This document shows positions 1 to 8,839 of a stretch of DNA of 64,000 nt, piece after piece; the first letter of the stretch is position 1; each line of letters begins with the position of its first letter. The translations under genes were made by a program, and so were the position numbers. The notes beneath the pieces were generated by a model that saw only the letters and a list, made by a program, of their open reading frames with translations, was not told where the DNA came from and made no database searches. The stretch is taken from positions 756,001-820,000 of the forward strand of contig NZ_CP024199.1 in assembly GCF_002844375.1 (NCBI RefSeq), given 5' to 3'. The DNA comes from Thalassospira marina (GTDB taxonomy: Bacteria; Pseudomonadota; Alphaproteobacteria; Rhodospirillales; Thalassospiraceae).

Positions 1-110
1 GCATCTTCGATGCGCGGTGAATGCGTTACGCGCCAGCCTTCGCGTTCAAACCGGCGTTTCAGTTCATTTCCCAGCAGTTTTTCATCTTCGATGATGGCAA
101 TTGTTTTCAT
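1..110 (-). CDS. Response regulator, N-terminal fragment (cut by window edge)
   Basis: Only the first 36 or so codons lie in the window. They read M-K-T-I-A-I-I-E-D-E-K, a typical receiver-domain first beta strand followed by the acidic pair that holds Mg2+ next to the phosphorylated Asp. The ATG (108-110 on the plus strand) comes one base after the stop of the upstream histidine kinase, so the two genes are translationally coupled and almost certainly form a cognate pair. The phosphoacceptor Asp and the output domain are outside the window, so the regulator's class cannot be decided. Confidence 0.85.
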   Translation of the reverse strand, partial: MKTIAIIEDEKLLGNELKRRFEREGWRVTHSPRIED

Positions 111-111
111 G

Positions 112-1569
112 TTATTCGCCCTCGCATGGCAAAATGATTGTTGTTTTTGCCCCGCCAAATTCGCTTTGGCCCAAATGCATTTCGCCGCCGTGGCTGCGCA
201 CCAGGTGGTCGGTAATTGATAGTCCCAACCCTGCCCCATTCGGTTTGGCCGATTGTAACGGGCGCGCCCCCTTGCCCAGCAGGGCAGGCGGGTAGCCGGG
301 GCCGGAATCCGCCAGGGTCAAAACGGCGTTTGTGCCTTCAATCGCAAAATGCACGCTGATTTTTCCGGCATCATTGCCAATGGCCTCGCAGGCATTTTTC
401 AAAAGGTTCAGCAATATCTGGCGCATGGTATCGCGGGGCAGGCAAATGTCGGCATCTGCGATTTCCGATGTCAGGGTGATATGGGCGGGCAGGCGATAGC
501 CAAACAGTTTAATGACATCGCCAATAAGCTGGTCGGCCGCAATGCGCACGGCTTCTTCCTGCAGGAAGGGGCGGCTTTGTAACAGCGAGTTCAAAAGACG
601 CGTGACCCGGTCCATTTCCTCGGCAATCAGGTTGAGGCGTTCCTTATGGTCGGCATCGTCTATTTCGATTTCGAGGTTATGTAATGCCATCGAAATGCCC
701 GAAATCGGGTTGCGCAACTCATGGGCAAGACGGGCGGAAAATTCGCCAATTGCGGCCAGACGGGCACCGTTTTCAAGTTCATCCTGCTGGCGCAGCAGCG
801 TTTCGGCCGCGGCGCGCACCTGCGCCTGTAACTGGCTGGTATGGTTGCGCTGCTGTCGTGCAGCATCGCGCAGGCGTGTGGTCATATCGTTATAATGGGC
901 GTAAATGGGGGTTAACGGGTCATCATCCGATAGCGGGGCGATATTGGCAAAGCGCAGATTACCCACATTATCAAGCAATTCGGATAACCGGTTAACCGCG
1001 CGAAAGGACCGTCGCTGCATCCATATGATCAGGATAATCGACAAAACCGGGATGGTCGCCAATGCCACCAGGGCAACACTAAGTTCCTGGTTGGCGGAAT
1101 GCCGCGCCTTTTTAACTGCCTTTTGCTGCAGGCTGCTTTCTGCGGCGCTGACTTCGCGAATAATCGATAACGCCCCAATCAGGTTGGTGCGCGGATTATC
1201 AATGGGGGGTGTCAAATAATCGGCGGCGGCACGTAGTTTTTCGGGTGTTTGCGGCGATAATGCCCCACCTGCGCCGATAAGCTGTTCGATATCGGTGCGG
1301 ATATCGGCCAGTTCGGCATTGGTTGGCGGTATCTGGCTGCCCAGATGGCGCACCAGCAATTTGCCAATATTGATATCCACCTGTCCAAGGCCCTGAATAT
1401 GGTGAATATGGCTTTCCAGCGGATCAAGCCGGTTGGCAGACCGCCACGCCGTAAAAGCCAGAAAGGCCAGCGATAGCATCAGGCCGATGGTAGCAAGGGC
1501 AATGGACACCTTTAAGGGGCGCAGCAGGGTTCTGCGCGCCAGTGCTGGTCTTGCGCTGGAAATGTTCAT
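112..1569 (-). CDS. Membrane-bound sensor histidine kinase
   Basis: A 486-residue sensor kinase that should autophosphorylate and pass phosphate to the regulator starting at 110. Two hydrophobic segments (about residues 21-42 and 165-184) bracket a periplasmic sensor region of about 120 residues with no family I recognise. A HAMP-like linker (about 185-240) and coiled coil follow. The H box is LAHELRNPISG with His about 283. The N box (LLKNACEAI) and G boxes (DSGPGYP, GAGLGLSI) are intact, so the kinase looks active. The ATG at 1569 is used; the frame also has a TTG immediately upstream. A GGAACAG stretch precedes it. A strong hairpin (1596-1630) lies between this gene and purD, so it probably has its own transcript or is insulated from purD. 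Confidence 0.9.
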   Translation of the reverse strand: MNISSARPALARRTLLRPLKVSIALATIGLMLSLAFLAFTAWRSANRLDPLESHIHHIQGLGQVDINIGKLLVRHLGSQIPPTNAELADIRTDIEQLIGAGGALSPQTPEKLRAAADYLTPPIDNPRTNLIGALSIIREVSAAESSLQQKAVKKARHSANQELSVALVALATIPVLSIILIIWMQRRSFRAVNRLSELLDNVGNLRFANIAPLSDDDPLTPIYAHYNDMTTRLRDAARQQRNHTSQLQAQVRAAAETLLRQQDELENGARLAAIGEFSARLAHELRNPISGISMALHNLEIEIDDADHKERLNLIAEEMDRVTRLLNSLLQSRPFLQEEAVRIAADQLIGDVIKLFGYRLPAHITLTSEIADADICLPRDTMRQILLNLLKNACEAIGNDAGKISVHFAIEGTNAVLTLADSGPGYPPALLGKGARPLQSAKPNGAGLGLSITDHLVRSHGGEMHLGQSEFGGAKTTIILPCEGE

Positions 1570-1595
1570 CAAGGCTGTTCCCGAGCGAAACGGAA

Positions 1596-1630
1596 TTGCC
1601 GCGATCCCGATGGTAGCGGGATCGCGGCAA
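1596..1630 (-). terminator. 14-bp perfect hairpin between purD and the kinase gene
   Basis: Arms 1596-1609 and 1617-1630 are perfectly complementary with a 7-base loop. Reading purD downstream (minus strand), the hairpin comes about 56 nt after its stop codon. It is followed by TTCCGTTTCG rather than a clean U run, so termination may be partial. It ends about 26 nt before the kinase start codon and could also affect that gene's translation. Confidence 0.55.
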
Positions 1631-1686
1631 AGGCAGGAACAGCTTGTTTAAAAACAGATTACGGCAAACAAATGGTTGCCGGTTAA

Positions 1687-2970
1687 TCAGTTCTTTTCAC
1701 GGGCAACGGCGCGCCAGCCAATATCGCGGCGGCAAAAACCCTCCGCCCAGTCAATTTTATCAACGGCTTCATAGGCGCGTTTCTGTGCTTCGGTCACGCT
1801 GTTGCCGCGCGCGGTAACACCCAGAACACGGCCACCGGTGGCTGTCAGGCGGTCGCCATCCATTTTGGTGCCAGCATGCAGGATTTTAACCTTATCAAGC
1901 GCATCGGCTGCCGCAACATTGCGAATTTCCGTGCCTTTTTCATAGGACCCCGGATAGCCCTTTGCGGCCATCACAACGACCATGGCGGTTTCATCAAACC
2001 ATTCAGGTTTCACCTGGTCCAGCGTGCCGCTGGCTGCACCATCAAGAATATCAAGAATATCGGATTTCAACCGGCTCATCAGAACCTGGCATTCCGGGTC
2101 GCCAAAGCGGATGTTGTATTCGATCAGCTTGGGATATTCGTTTTCATCAATCATCAAGCCAGCAAACAGCACGCCCTTGAACGGGTGGCCTTCGGCGGCC
2201 ATGCCCTTGACGGTGGGGACAATGATGTCGCGCATCACGCGTTCTTCAACGGTGGCGGTGAAAACCGGTGCCGGGCTATAGGCGCCCATGCCGCCGGTAT
2301 TGGGGCCGGTATCGCCTTCGCCAACGGCTTTGTGGTCCTGGGCTGCGACCAGCGGAATAACGTTTTCGCCATCGCAAACGGCAAAGAAGGATGCTTCTTC
2401 GCCGGTCATAAATTCTTCGATCACGATTTCCGCGCCAGCATCGCCAAATTTGCCGCCAACCATGCATTCGTCAATGGCGGCTTGGGCTTCGGCAACAGTC
2501 TGGCAAATCGTCACACCTTTGCCTGCGGCAAGGCCATCGGTTTTAACCACAATCGGCGCACCCTGTTTTTCCACAAAGGCCCTGGCATCGGCCGGGTTGG
2601 TAAAGCGGCCATAGGCGGCAGTCGGCACGCCGAATTTGGCAACCATATCCTTCATGAAACCCTTGGAACCTTCAAGCTGGGCGGCTGCCTTTGAACAGCC
2701 AAAGGATTTGATCCCGGCGGCGTCAAGGGCATCAACCAGGCCAGCGACCAGCGGGGCTTCGGGGCCAACAACAACCAGATCAACGGCATTGTCACGGGCG
2801 AAAGTAACCAGCCCTTCAATATCACTATCGGAAATGGCGACACATTGCGCAGAATCGGCAATGCCGGCATTGCCCGGCGCACACCACAGTTTGGTCAAAC
2901 GCGGGCTGCGCGCAATCGCCCAGCATAATGCGTGTTCACGTCCACCGCCGCCAACGACCAGAACTTTCAT
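1687..2970 (-). CDS. purD: Phosphoribosylamine-glycine ligase (GARS)
   Basis: Second step of de novo purine synthesis: phosphoribosylamine + glycine + ATP gives GAR. The protein is 427 residues, the usual length. It begins MKVLVVGGGGREHALCWA, the characteristic N-terminal nucleotide-fold motif. The ATP-grasp core includes VVKTDGLAAGKGV and the metal-binding IEYNIRFGDPECQ. The open frame extends upstream to about 3213, but that part overlaps divergent xseA and has no family similarity, so the ATG at 2970 is the start. It is divergent from xseA across 122 bp that contain two inverted repeats. Confidence 0.97.
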   Translation of the reverse strand: MKVLVVGGGGREHALCWAIARSPRLTKLWCAPGNAGIADSAQCVAISDSDIEGLVTFARDNAVDLVVVGPEAPLVAGLVDALDAAGIKSFGCSKAAAQLEGSKGFMKDMVAKFGVPTAAYGRFTNPADARAFVEKQGAPIVVKTDGLAAGKGVTICQTVAEAQAAIDECMVGGKFGDAGAEIVIEEFMTGEEASFFAVCDGENVIPLVAAQDHKAVGEGDTGPNTGGMGAYSPAPVFTATVEERVMRDIIVPTVKGMAAEGHPFKGVLFAGLMIDENEYPKLIEYNIRFGDPECQVLMSRLKSDILDILDGAASGTLDQVKPEWFDETAMVVVMAAKGYPGSYEKGTEIRNVAAADALDKVKILHAGTKMDGDRLTATGGRVLGVTARGNSVTEAQKRAYEAVDKIDWAEGFCRRDIGWRAVAREKN

Positions 2971-3029
2971 GACTTTTACCCCGACTGCTTGATGGGCCAG
3001 ATGTGATCCTTTAGGCTTCACATCTTCAC

Positions 3030-3069
3030 TGCGTAACGATTTACGCAACCGCGTTAATAATTCACGCGG
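3030..3069. promoter_or_regulatory. Two adjacent inverted repeats in the purD/xseA divergent promoter
   Basis: TGCGTAA-CGAT-TTACGCA (3030-3047) is a perfect 7-bp inverted repeat. CCGCGT-N9-ACGCGG (3049-3054 and 3064-3069) follows directly. They sit in the 122-bp region between the divergent starts, where an operator could act on both genes. No known regulator is assigned; this is sequence symmetry only. Confidence 0.4.
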
Positions 3070-3092
3070 GCTTTTAGCATAAAGTACCCTTG

Positions 3093-4820
3093 ATGACGCA
3101 AGATTTGTTCGACCCATATGCCCCGCAACCGCAACAAACCGGCAATCTGCCGGAATTTTCGGTTTCCGACCTGTCCAACGCGCTGAAACGCACGGTCGAG
3201 GATGCCTTTTCATTTGTCCGGGTGCGTGGCGAAATTTCCGGCTTTAAACGTGCCTCCAGCGGCCATCTTTATCTGGCGCTAAAGGATGATAATGCCGTGC
3301 TCGATGGGGTTTGCTGGCGTGGGGCGGCGGCCAAACTGGGCATTTCACCCGAAGATGGCATGGAGGTGATCGTCACCGGGCGCCTGACCACCTTTCCCGG
3401 CCGGTCCAAATACCAGATCGTGATCGACAGCATGGAAGTTGCTGGCGAAGGCGCGCTTCTGAAATTGCTGGAAGACCGCAAAAAGAAACTGGCCGCCGAA
3501 GGCCTGTTTGACGCGGACCGCAAACGCCCCATTCCGTTTTTGCCCGATGTGATTGGTATTGTCACTTCACCCACCGGGGCGGTGATTCGCGATATCATGC
3601 ATCGCCTGCGCGAACGTTTTCCGCGCCGGGTGCTGTTATGGCCGGTATTGGTGCAGGGCAAGGGCGCGGCCGAACAGGTGGCCCATGCCGTGCGCGGCTT
3701 TAACGAATTACTGCCCCATGGCGATATTCCGCGCCCGGATGTGCTGATTGTCGCGCGTGGTGGCGGATCGCTGGAAGATTTATGGTCTTTTAACGAGGAA
3801 ATCGTTGCCCGTGCGGTGGCGCAATCTTCCATTCCCGTCATATCGGCGGTGGGCCATGAAACCGATACCACCCTGATCGATTTTGTATCTGACCTGCGGG
3901 CGCCGACCCCCACCGGGGCGGCGGAAAAGGCCGTACCCGTGCGGCTGGATTTGCTGGCACAGGTTAACGACGATGGCCAGCGCCTGATTGGTGCCGTGCG
4001 CCGTTTGGCGGGTGATAAACGCATGGGGTTGGAAAGTGCAGCCCGTGCGCTGGGCGATCCGCGCCGGATGCTTGAAGATCGGGCACAAAGCTTTGATAAC
4101 TGGTCGGAACGTTTGCCACGTGCGATGCAATCGGTTTTGCAGCAGGCACGCGCACGACTGAACGAAACCGCATCGCGCCTGGCAAGCCCGCGTGAACAGC
4201 TTTCGGAAAAACGCAACCGGCTGGAAAATGCCGGGCTGAAGCTGCAAACCGTGATTGACCGGCAGGTGCAACAGCAAAAATCACGGCTGGACCGTGCCGC
4301 AGCAGGCCTGCGCCCCAACGATGCCAAAAACGATATCCGCCGCAATAACCGCCAGATCGAGGATTTGGGTGATCGGCTGAAACGTGCCATGCAGAATACC
4401 ATTGTGCGGGAAGGCGAGGGACTGGCGCGTTATGACCGGCTGCTGGAAAGTTTTTCCTATCGCAATGTTTTAAAACGCGGTTTTGCCGTGGTGCGCGATA
4501 GCAATGGCAAGCTGGTTGATCATGCCGCCCTGTTGGCAATGGGCCAGCATTACCGCCTGGAAATGCGGGATGGCAGTGCGGATATGCAGCTTGCCGGGGA
4601 AACGCCGACGGGTACGGGGGCACAGCCCTTGCGCCCCGCTGCACCGGTTGAAAACACGGACAAGCCAGCGGCACCGTCGCCCGTTGAGGCTGCGCCGGTT
4701 GTACCTGCCACCAAACCCGATGCCGCCGCATCAAATTCTTCGGCGGAAAAACCCAAAAAGCCGCGCCGTAAAAAAGACCCCACCCCACAGGAAGATGACC
4801 GTCAAGGGAGCCTGCTATAA
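3093..4820 (+). CDS. xseA: Exodeoxyribonuclease VII large subunit
   Basis: Large catalytic subunit of exonuclease VII, which degrades single-stranded DNA to oligonucleotides; partner XseB is not in the window. The 575-residue protein has the N-terminal OB-fold (about residues 20-115), the catalytic core with GIVTSPTGAVIRDI and VARGGGSLEDLWSFN, a long coiled-coil region (about 280-450) and a C-terminal Pro/Ala/Lys-rich extension of about 70 residues beyond the usual end. ATG at 3093 is preferred over the adjacent TTG. Its TAA overlaps the ATG of the next gene by 1 nt (TAATG), which suggests coupling to the M23 peptidase. Confidence 0.96.
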   Translation: MTQDLFDPYAPQPQQTGNLPEFSVSDLSNALKRTVEDAFSFVRVRGEISGFKRASSGHLYLALKDDNAVLDGVCWRGAAAKLGISPEDGMEVIVTGRLTTFPGRSKYQIVIDSMEVAGEGALLKLLEDRKKKLAAEGLFDADRKRPIPFLPDVIGIVTSPTGAVIRDIMHRLRERFPRRVLLWPVLVQGKGAAEQVAHAVRGFNELLPHGDIPRPDVLIVARGGGSLEDLWSFNEEIVARAVAQSSIPVISAVGHETDTTLIDFVSDLRAPTPTGAAEKAVPVRLDLLAQVNDDGQRLIGAVRRLAGDKRMGLESAARALGDPRRMLEDRAQSFDNWSERLPRAMQSVLQQARARLNETASRLASPREQLSEKRNRLENAGLKLQTVIDRQVQQQKSRLDRAAAGLRPNDAKNDIRRNNRQIEDLGDRLKRAMQNTIVREGEGLARYDRLLESFSYRNVLKRGFAVVRDSNGKLVDHAALLAMGQHYRLEMRDGSADMQLAGETPTGTGAQPLRPAAPVENTDKPAAPSPVEAAPVVPATKPDAAASNSSAEKPKKPRRKKDPTPQEDDRQGSLL

Positions 4821-5674
4821 TGCGTTCAAACTTTGTTGCCGTTGCCCTGACACTGATGGGCGTGGTGATCACCGCACCGCTGGCAGCCCGTGCGGACGAG
4901 CCTGCCTTTAAAGGCAGTTTTACCCAGGGCGGGATTGTATTTGGTGAAACCACACCGGGTACGAAGGTGGAACTGGACGGCGAGAAAATTGATACCGTCG
5001 CCCCTGATGGCAATTTTGTTTTGGGGTTTTCGCGCGATTACGAAGGTCCGGCAACTGTTACGTTGCTGCATGGGGATGGCAGCACCGAACAGTTTACCTA
5101 TCCCATTACCCATCGCACCTTTGATATTCAGCGTATTGATGGCCTACCCAAGAAAATGGTCACGCCAGACCCGGCGGTGATGGAGCGCATCCATGATGAT
5201 TCCCGTCAGGCCCGCGAGGCCCGTGTCGCCCGGTTTGACCAGGAATATTACAATTCCGGTTTCATCTGGCCCGCAACCGGGCGGATCAGCGGTGTTTATG
5301 GATCGCAGCGCATTTTAAATGGCGAACCGCGTGCCCCGCATTGGGGGGTGGATATTGCGGTGCCCAGTGGCACCCCGATTGTCGCCCCGGCAGATGGGGT
5401 GGTGACACTGGCCCATCCCGATATGTATTTTTCCGGTGCGACGCTTTTTGTGGATCATGGGTTGGGTGTTGTTTCGGCCTTTTTGCATCTGTCAAAAATT
5501 GACGTCAAAGTCGGCGATGTCGTGCATCAGGGCGATGTTATTGCCCATTCCGGTGCCAGTGGCCGGGCCACCGGCCCGCATCTGGACTGGCGGGTTAACG
5601 TCGGGCCGACGCGCATTGATGCGGCCTTGCTGGTCCCGCCGATGGAACAGGTTCTGGCAGGGGCAAAAAAATGA
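4820..5674 (+). CDS. Secreted M23-family (LytM-like) peptidoglycan peptidase
   Basis: A 284-residue exported protein. A signal peptide (about 1-25, ending AARA-DEP) precedes a beta-rich region resembling an Ig-like segment (about 28-100) and a C-terminal M23 domain (about 150-275). The first zinc motif HWGVD (His174, Asp178) is present. In the second motif the usual H-x-H is GPHLDW, with His254 kept and Asp at 256. M23 enzymes cleave peptide cross-links in peptidoglycan, and degenerate members instead activate amidases. Asp can bind zinc, so the sequence does not settle activity. It starts 1 nt inside xseA and overlaps the downstream transferase gene by 4 nt. Confidence 0.9.
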   Translation: MRSNFVAVALTLMGVVITAPLAARADEPAFKGSFTQGGIVFGETTPGTKVELDGEKIDTVAPDGNFVLGFSRDYEGPATVTLLHGDGSTEQFTYPITHRTFDIQRIDGLPKKMVTPDPAVMERIHDDSRQAREARVARFDQEYYNSGFIWPATGRISGVYGSQRILNGEPRAPHWGVDIAVPSGTPIVAPADGVVTLAHPDMYFSGATLFVDHGLGVVSAFLHLSKIDVKVGDVVHQGDVIAHSGASGRATGPHLDWRVNVGPTRIDAALLVPPMEQVLAGAKK

Positions 5675-7209
5675 AAATTCGGGGCGCGGTTGCCGCAGGA
5701 CATATTGAAACGGCCCGCGCCGCCCGGGATGTATTGGAAGCTGGCGGCACGGCCTTTGATGCCATTATTGCGGCGATGTGGGCTGCCTGTGTGGCCGAAC
5801 CTGTTTTGGCATCACTTGGCGGTGGCGGGTTTTTAATGGCGCGCCCGGCGGGCAAACCGCCCCAGCTTTATGATTTTTTCGTTGAAACACCGCTGGCAAA
5901 ACGCCCGGCCGAACAATTGGAATTTGAAAGCTGCATTGCCACCTTTGCCGGTGGTGTTCAGCAGGAATTTCATGGTGGTTATGGGGCGGTGGCAACGCCG
6001 GGCATGGTTGCGGGCCTGTTTGCCGTGCATCGCGATCTGGGGCGGTTGCCCATGGGTGATCTGGCCATGTCGGCGCGCAATCTGGCGCGCGATGGTGTGG
6101 AGGTCGATCCTTTCCAGCATTATGTGATGAATATTGTCACCCCGCTTTTGGGTTTTTGTGATGAAACCCGTAAAACATATGGCAAAGCGGGCGATACCAG
6201 CACTGATTTCACTGTTATTTCCGCCAATGCCCGCCATCATCAGCCCCAACTGGCCGCATCGATTGATGAACTGGTGCAACATGGTGCCGAAAGTTTTTAT
6301 CGTGGCGATCTGGCATCGGCACTGGTGGTGGCCTGTGCGCAGTCTGGCGGTTACATCACGGCGGACGATCTGGCGAAATACCGGGTATTGATACGCGATC
6401 CTCTTCTGGTCCGCGGGCGTCAGGGGAAATTCGTGCTGAACCCACCCCCGGCATCGGGCGGGGTTTTGGCCGGGTTTGGCCTTAAACTGGCGCGCGATAT
6501 TGATTTGGGCGAATTTGGTGATGCCCGCCACCTGGATGCGGTATCGGCCATTTTAAAAACAACGTCGGTGGTGCGCGGTGAATTTGGCGCGGCCCCGTCG
6601 ATCCTGGGTGATGAATTTTGCGAAGGATACCGCAATCTGATCGGGGATCGGCCATTAACCCAAAACGGCACCACGCATATTTCGGTGGTCGATGAATTTG
6701 GCAATCTGGCATCGGTGACCCTTTCAAACGGGTCAACATCCGGGCGCATGATTCCGCAAAGTGGTATTCTGCTTAATAATATGCTGGGCGAGGCGGATTT
6801 ATCCCCCGAAGGTTTTCATAACTGGCCCTGTGGTGTGCGCATGACATCCATGATGACACCGGCCCTTTATCTTGCCAATGACGGGGCGCTGGTCGCACTT
6901 GGGTCTGGCGGGTCCAACCGCATACGGTCCACCATGATGCAGGTATTGCTTAATCTGGATGTGTTTGGCATGTCGCTGGAAGATGCCATTGCCGCCCCGC
7001 GCATGCATTTTGATGATGACCTGCTATCGATCGAGCCCGGTTTTGATACCGCCCTTCTTGATCAATTGCATTTAAACGAACAGCACCGCTGGCAGGAAAG
7101 CGACATGTTCTTTGGGGGGGTACATGCCGCATCGCTTAACAGCTTTGCCGGGCGGCTGGATGCGGCTGGGGATGCGCGCCGCAACGGGCACTGTTTTATC
7201 GTTGATTAA
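5671..7209 (+). CDS. Gamma-glutamyltransferase family protein
   Basis: A 512-residue Ntn-hydrolase of the gamma-glutamyltranspeptidase family, which transfers or hydrolyses gamma-glutamyl groups of glutathione and related peptides. It is made as one chain that self-cleaves before a Thr. The expected site is NGTTHISVVDEFGN with Thr about 334. GGGGFLM near the N-terminus and SGGSNRIRS towards the C-terminus are typical. There is no signal peptide (it begins MKIRGAVAAGH), unlike periplasmic GGTs, so it is probably cytoplasmic. The ATG overlaps the M23 gene stop (ATGA), making it the third gene of the xseA operon. It converges with the MarR gene 12 bp downstream. Confidence 0.9.
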   Translation: MKIRGAVAAGHIETARAARDVLEAGGTAFDAIIAAMWAACVAEPVLASLGGGGFLMARPAGKPPQLYDFFVETPLAKRPAEQLEFESCIATFAGGVQQEFHGGYGAVATPGMVAGLFAVHRDLGRLPMGDLAMSARNLARDGVEVDPFQHYVMNIVTPLLGFCDETRKTYGKAGDTSTDFTVISANARHHQPQLAASIDELVQHGAESFYRGDLASALVVACAQSGGYITADDLAKYRVLIRDPLLVRGRQGKFVLNPPPASGGVLAGFGLKLARDIDLGEFGDARHLDAVSAILKTTSVVRGEFGAAPSILGDEFCEGYRNLIGDRPLTQNGTTHISVVDEFGNLASVTLSNGSTSGRMIPQSGILLNNMLGEADLSPEGFHNWPCGVRMTSMMTPALYLANDGALVALGSGGSNRIRSTMMQVLLNLDVFGMSLEDAIAAPRMHFDDDLLSIEPGFDTALLDQLHLNEQHRWQESDMFFGGVHAASLNSFAGRLDAAGDARRNGHCFIVD

Positions 7210-7221
7210 GGGCAAAGGGCC

Positions 7222-7728
7222 TTATTCGCCGGAATAATCCGTTTGGCTTGGCACAACCGCGCCAACATCAAGCAGTGGTGCTGCATCAATTTTTTCCGCA
7301 TGCATCATGGCCGCCACCCGTTGCAGGGATGACAGCATCTGGGTTTTTTCCCACACCGGCAATTCTTCAAACTGGCGAATGAATTCTTCATGCAGCAGGT
7401 CCGGGGCATTGGCGATGATGTCGCGCCCGGCATCGGTCAGTTCGGTATTAACCACGCGCTTGTCGGTGGTGGATCGGCGGCGTTCCATCAAGCCGCGTTG
7501 TTCCAGGCGGTTCAGGATGGTGGTGACCGTCGCCTGACTTAGCGAAACATGGGTTGAAATGCGCTTTACCGTTACGTTTTGCAGCTCGCCAATGGCCCGC
7601 AAAACCATGATTTGCGGAATGGTCAGCCCGTAAACTTTCATGATGCGCTTGGAATGCAGGTCCGTTGCCCGGATAATCTGCCGCAAGGTGACCAAAACAT
7701 CCTGCCAGTAGGGTTGCTGCTTTTCCAT
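7222..7728 (-). CDS. MarR-family transcriptional regulator
   Basis: A 168-residue winged-helix regulator. The core (about residues 25-140) contains the recognition region VSLSQATVTTILNRLEQRG and the wing MERRRSTTDKR, both typical of MarR. Members are dimers released from DNA by small aromatic or oxidising ligands; the ligand here is unknown. ATG at 7728 matches the family N-terminus (helix MEKQQPYWQDVLVTLRQI). The frame runs further upstream to 7893, but that part looks non-coding. No obvious divergent target is present; it may act elsewhere or on itself. Confidence 0.9.
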   Translation of the reverse strand: MEKQQPYWQDVLVTLRQIIRATDLHSKRIMKVYGLTIPQIMVLRAIGELQNVTVKRISTHVSLSQATVTTILNRLEQRGLMERRRSTTDKRVVNTELTDAGRDIIANAPDLLHEEFIRQFEELPVWEKTQMLSSLQRVAAMMHAEKIDAAPLLDVGAVVPSQTDYSGE

Positions 7729-7914
7729 GGTGGTTCTTTTACGTTCTGTGTTCCGGGTGGCGAAATTGTGGGGCCTTTGCCAGCACGTCCGGCTATCGGT
7801 TAGCGGTCTTTGGGCCGATAAGCAAACAAAATTGGCGTGCATGGGCAGGGCAACAGCCATGCGTACCCGTTTGCCTGCAAAACAAAACATCAAAAGTAAA
7901 ATGAATGATCCTGT

Positions 7915-8514
7915 TTAACCGCGAAAACGGCGAAGATACAAATACAGGCCGCCAAAAATGGCGCATAAAACCGCAAGCCCGCCAGCAAACAACGTGATTT
8001 TCTCAAACCGCAGCGAACTGGCTTGCCGGTTTTCCATATAAACCAGAATATGTTTGCGCAGTTCATCCATATCCGGTGTCAGGTCACGTTCAGGAACAAA
8101 CAGTGGTAAACCCGCGCGCGACAGCAAATCGTTGGTTTTGTTAACCCGTTCATTATAAAGGGCAAACCGTTCCTCTGCCGCGCCCAGATCCAGAAGCGGG
8201 CGGTTGGGGCTATCGGTGCCGATTGCGGGTGATGGTTTGATGGTAACGGTGGCGCGTGTCAGGCTGCGATAGGGGCCTGAAAGGCATTCCTTTAAGGTTG
8301 CAGGGTGCGTTTTGCACTGAATAACCCGGTCGGGTGCCGTTTGGATGGCATCGCGCAGGCTGTGCTGCAAATCCTTTTCAAACCGCGCGATATTCATGCG
8401 CAGTTCCAGTGCCTCGTTGCGAATGTCGCTTTGTTCGGATGCGCGTACTGGCAGGCCAGAAGCCGCCACAAGCAACGGTATCATGATCATACCGGTCAAC
8501 AGTCGCACGCGCAC
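7915..8514 (-). CDS. Hypothetical envelope protein with C-terminal membrane anchor
   Basis: No family recognised. The 199-residue protein has an N-terminal hydrophobic signal (LLTGMIMIPLLVAASG), a helix-rich periplasmic body with two Cys (QCKTHPATLKECL, possible disulfide), and a C-terminal transmembrane helix (about 173-193) followed by the short basic tail YLRRFRG. The likely start is the GTG at 8514, because AAAGGAC lies at good spacing upstream; the frame itself is open further to a TTG at 8541. The topology suggests a periplasmic domain tethered at its C-terminus. Function unknown. Confidence 0.75.
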   Translation of the reverse strand: MRVRLLTGMIMIPLLVAASGLPVRASEQSDIRNEALELRMNIARFEKDLQHSLRDAIQTAPDRVIQCKTHPATLKECLSGPYRSLTRATVTIKPSPAIGTDSPNRPLLDLGAAEERFALYNERVNKTNDLLSRAGLPLFVPERDLTPDMDELRKHILVYMENRQASSLRFEKITLFAGGLAVLCAIFGGLYLYLRRFRG

Positions 8515-8839
8515 GGCATTGTCCTTTCGGGCATGCGACAATTCGCGACATGCCGGGTTTTTGACCGATTTTCTTTAAAGAAGCCCCATTTTGCCCGCCG
8601 AGGTCATTGCCCGGCAAGAAGAATTTCGCCGCAATAACGGTTTAGCCAATCACAGCGATCACTTGGTAAGGCAAGGGACCGGTTTTACCGAATGACTGCC
8701 GGTCAGGTTGGTGTCACAGGTGTTTGGTTGGGGCATGGCATGGGGAGGGCGCGCCAAAAGGCACGCCCGGATAAGCGGGAAGGGGCCGAAACAGGTTGGA
8801 ATAGGTCAGAGCAGGCCGGAATAAGCTGGCAACCGCGCC
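8515..8839. other. Intergenic region, no gene seen
   Basis: 325 bp between the lpxL stop and the GTG of the upstream hypothetical gene. It contains the ribosome binding site of the hypothetical gene at its left end and purine-rich imperfect repeats (GGAATAGGT / GGAATAAGC) near 8800-8830. I see no credible reading frame, RNA gene or clear terminator. Confidence 0.6.

Noticed and set aside
1876..2694. Long plus-strand frame inside purD
   Set aside because: Antisense shadow caused by GC-biased third positions; no start signal and unlikely composition.
2971..3213. N-terminal extension of purD
   Set aside because: The frame overlaps divergent xseA and the extra 81 residues lack family similarity; MKVLVVGGGG at 2970 is the normal start.
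3269..4402. 377-codon minus-strand frame within xseA
   Set aside because: Ser/Arg-rich shadow of the xseA gene; no ribosome binding site.
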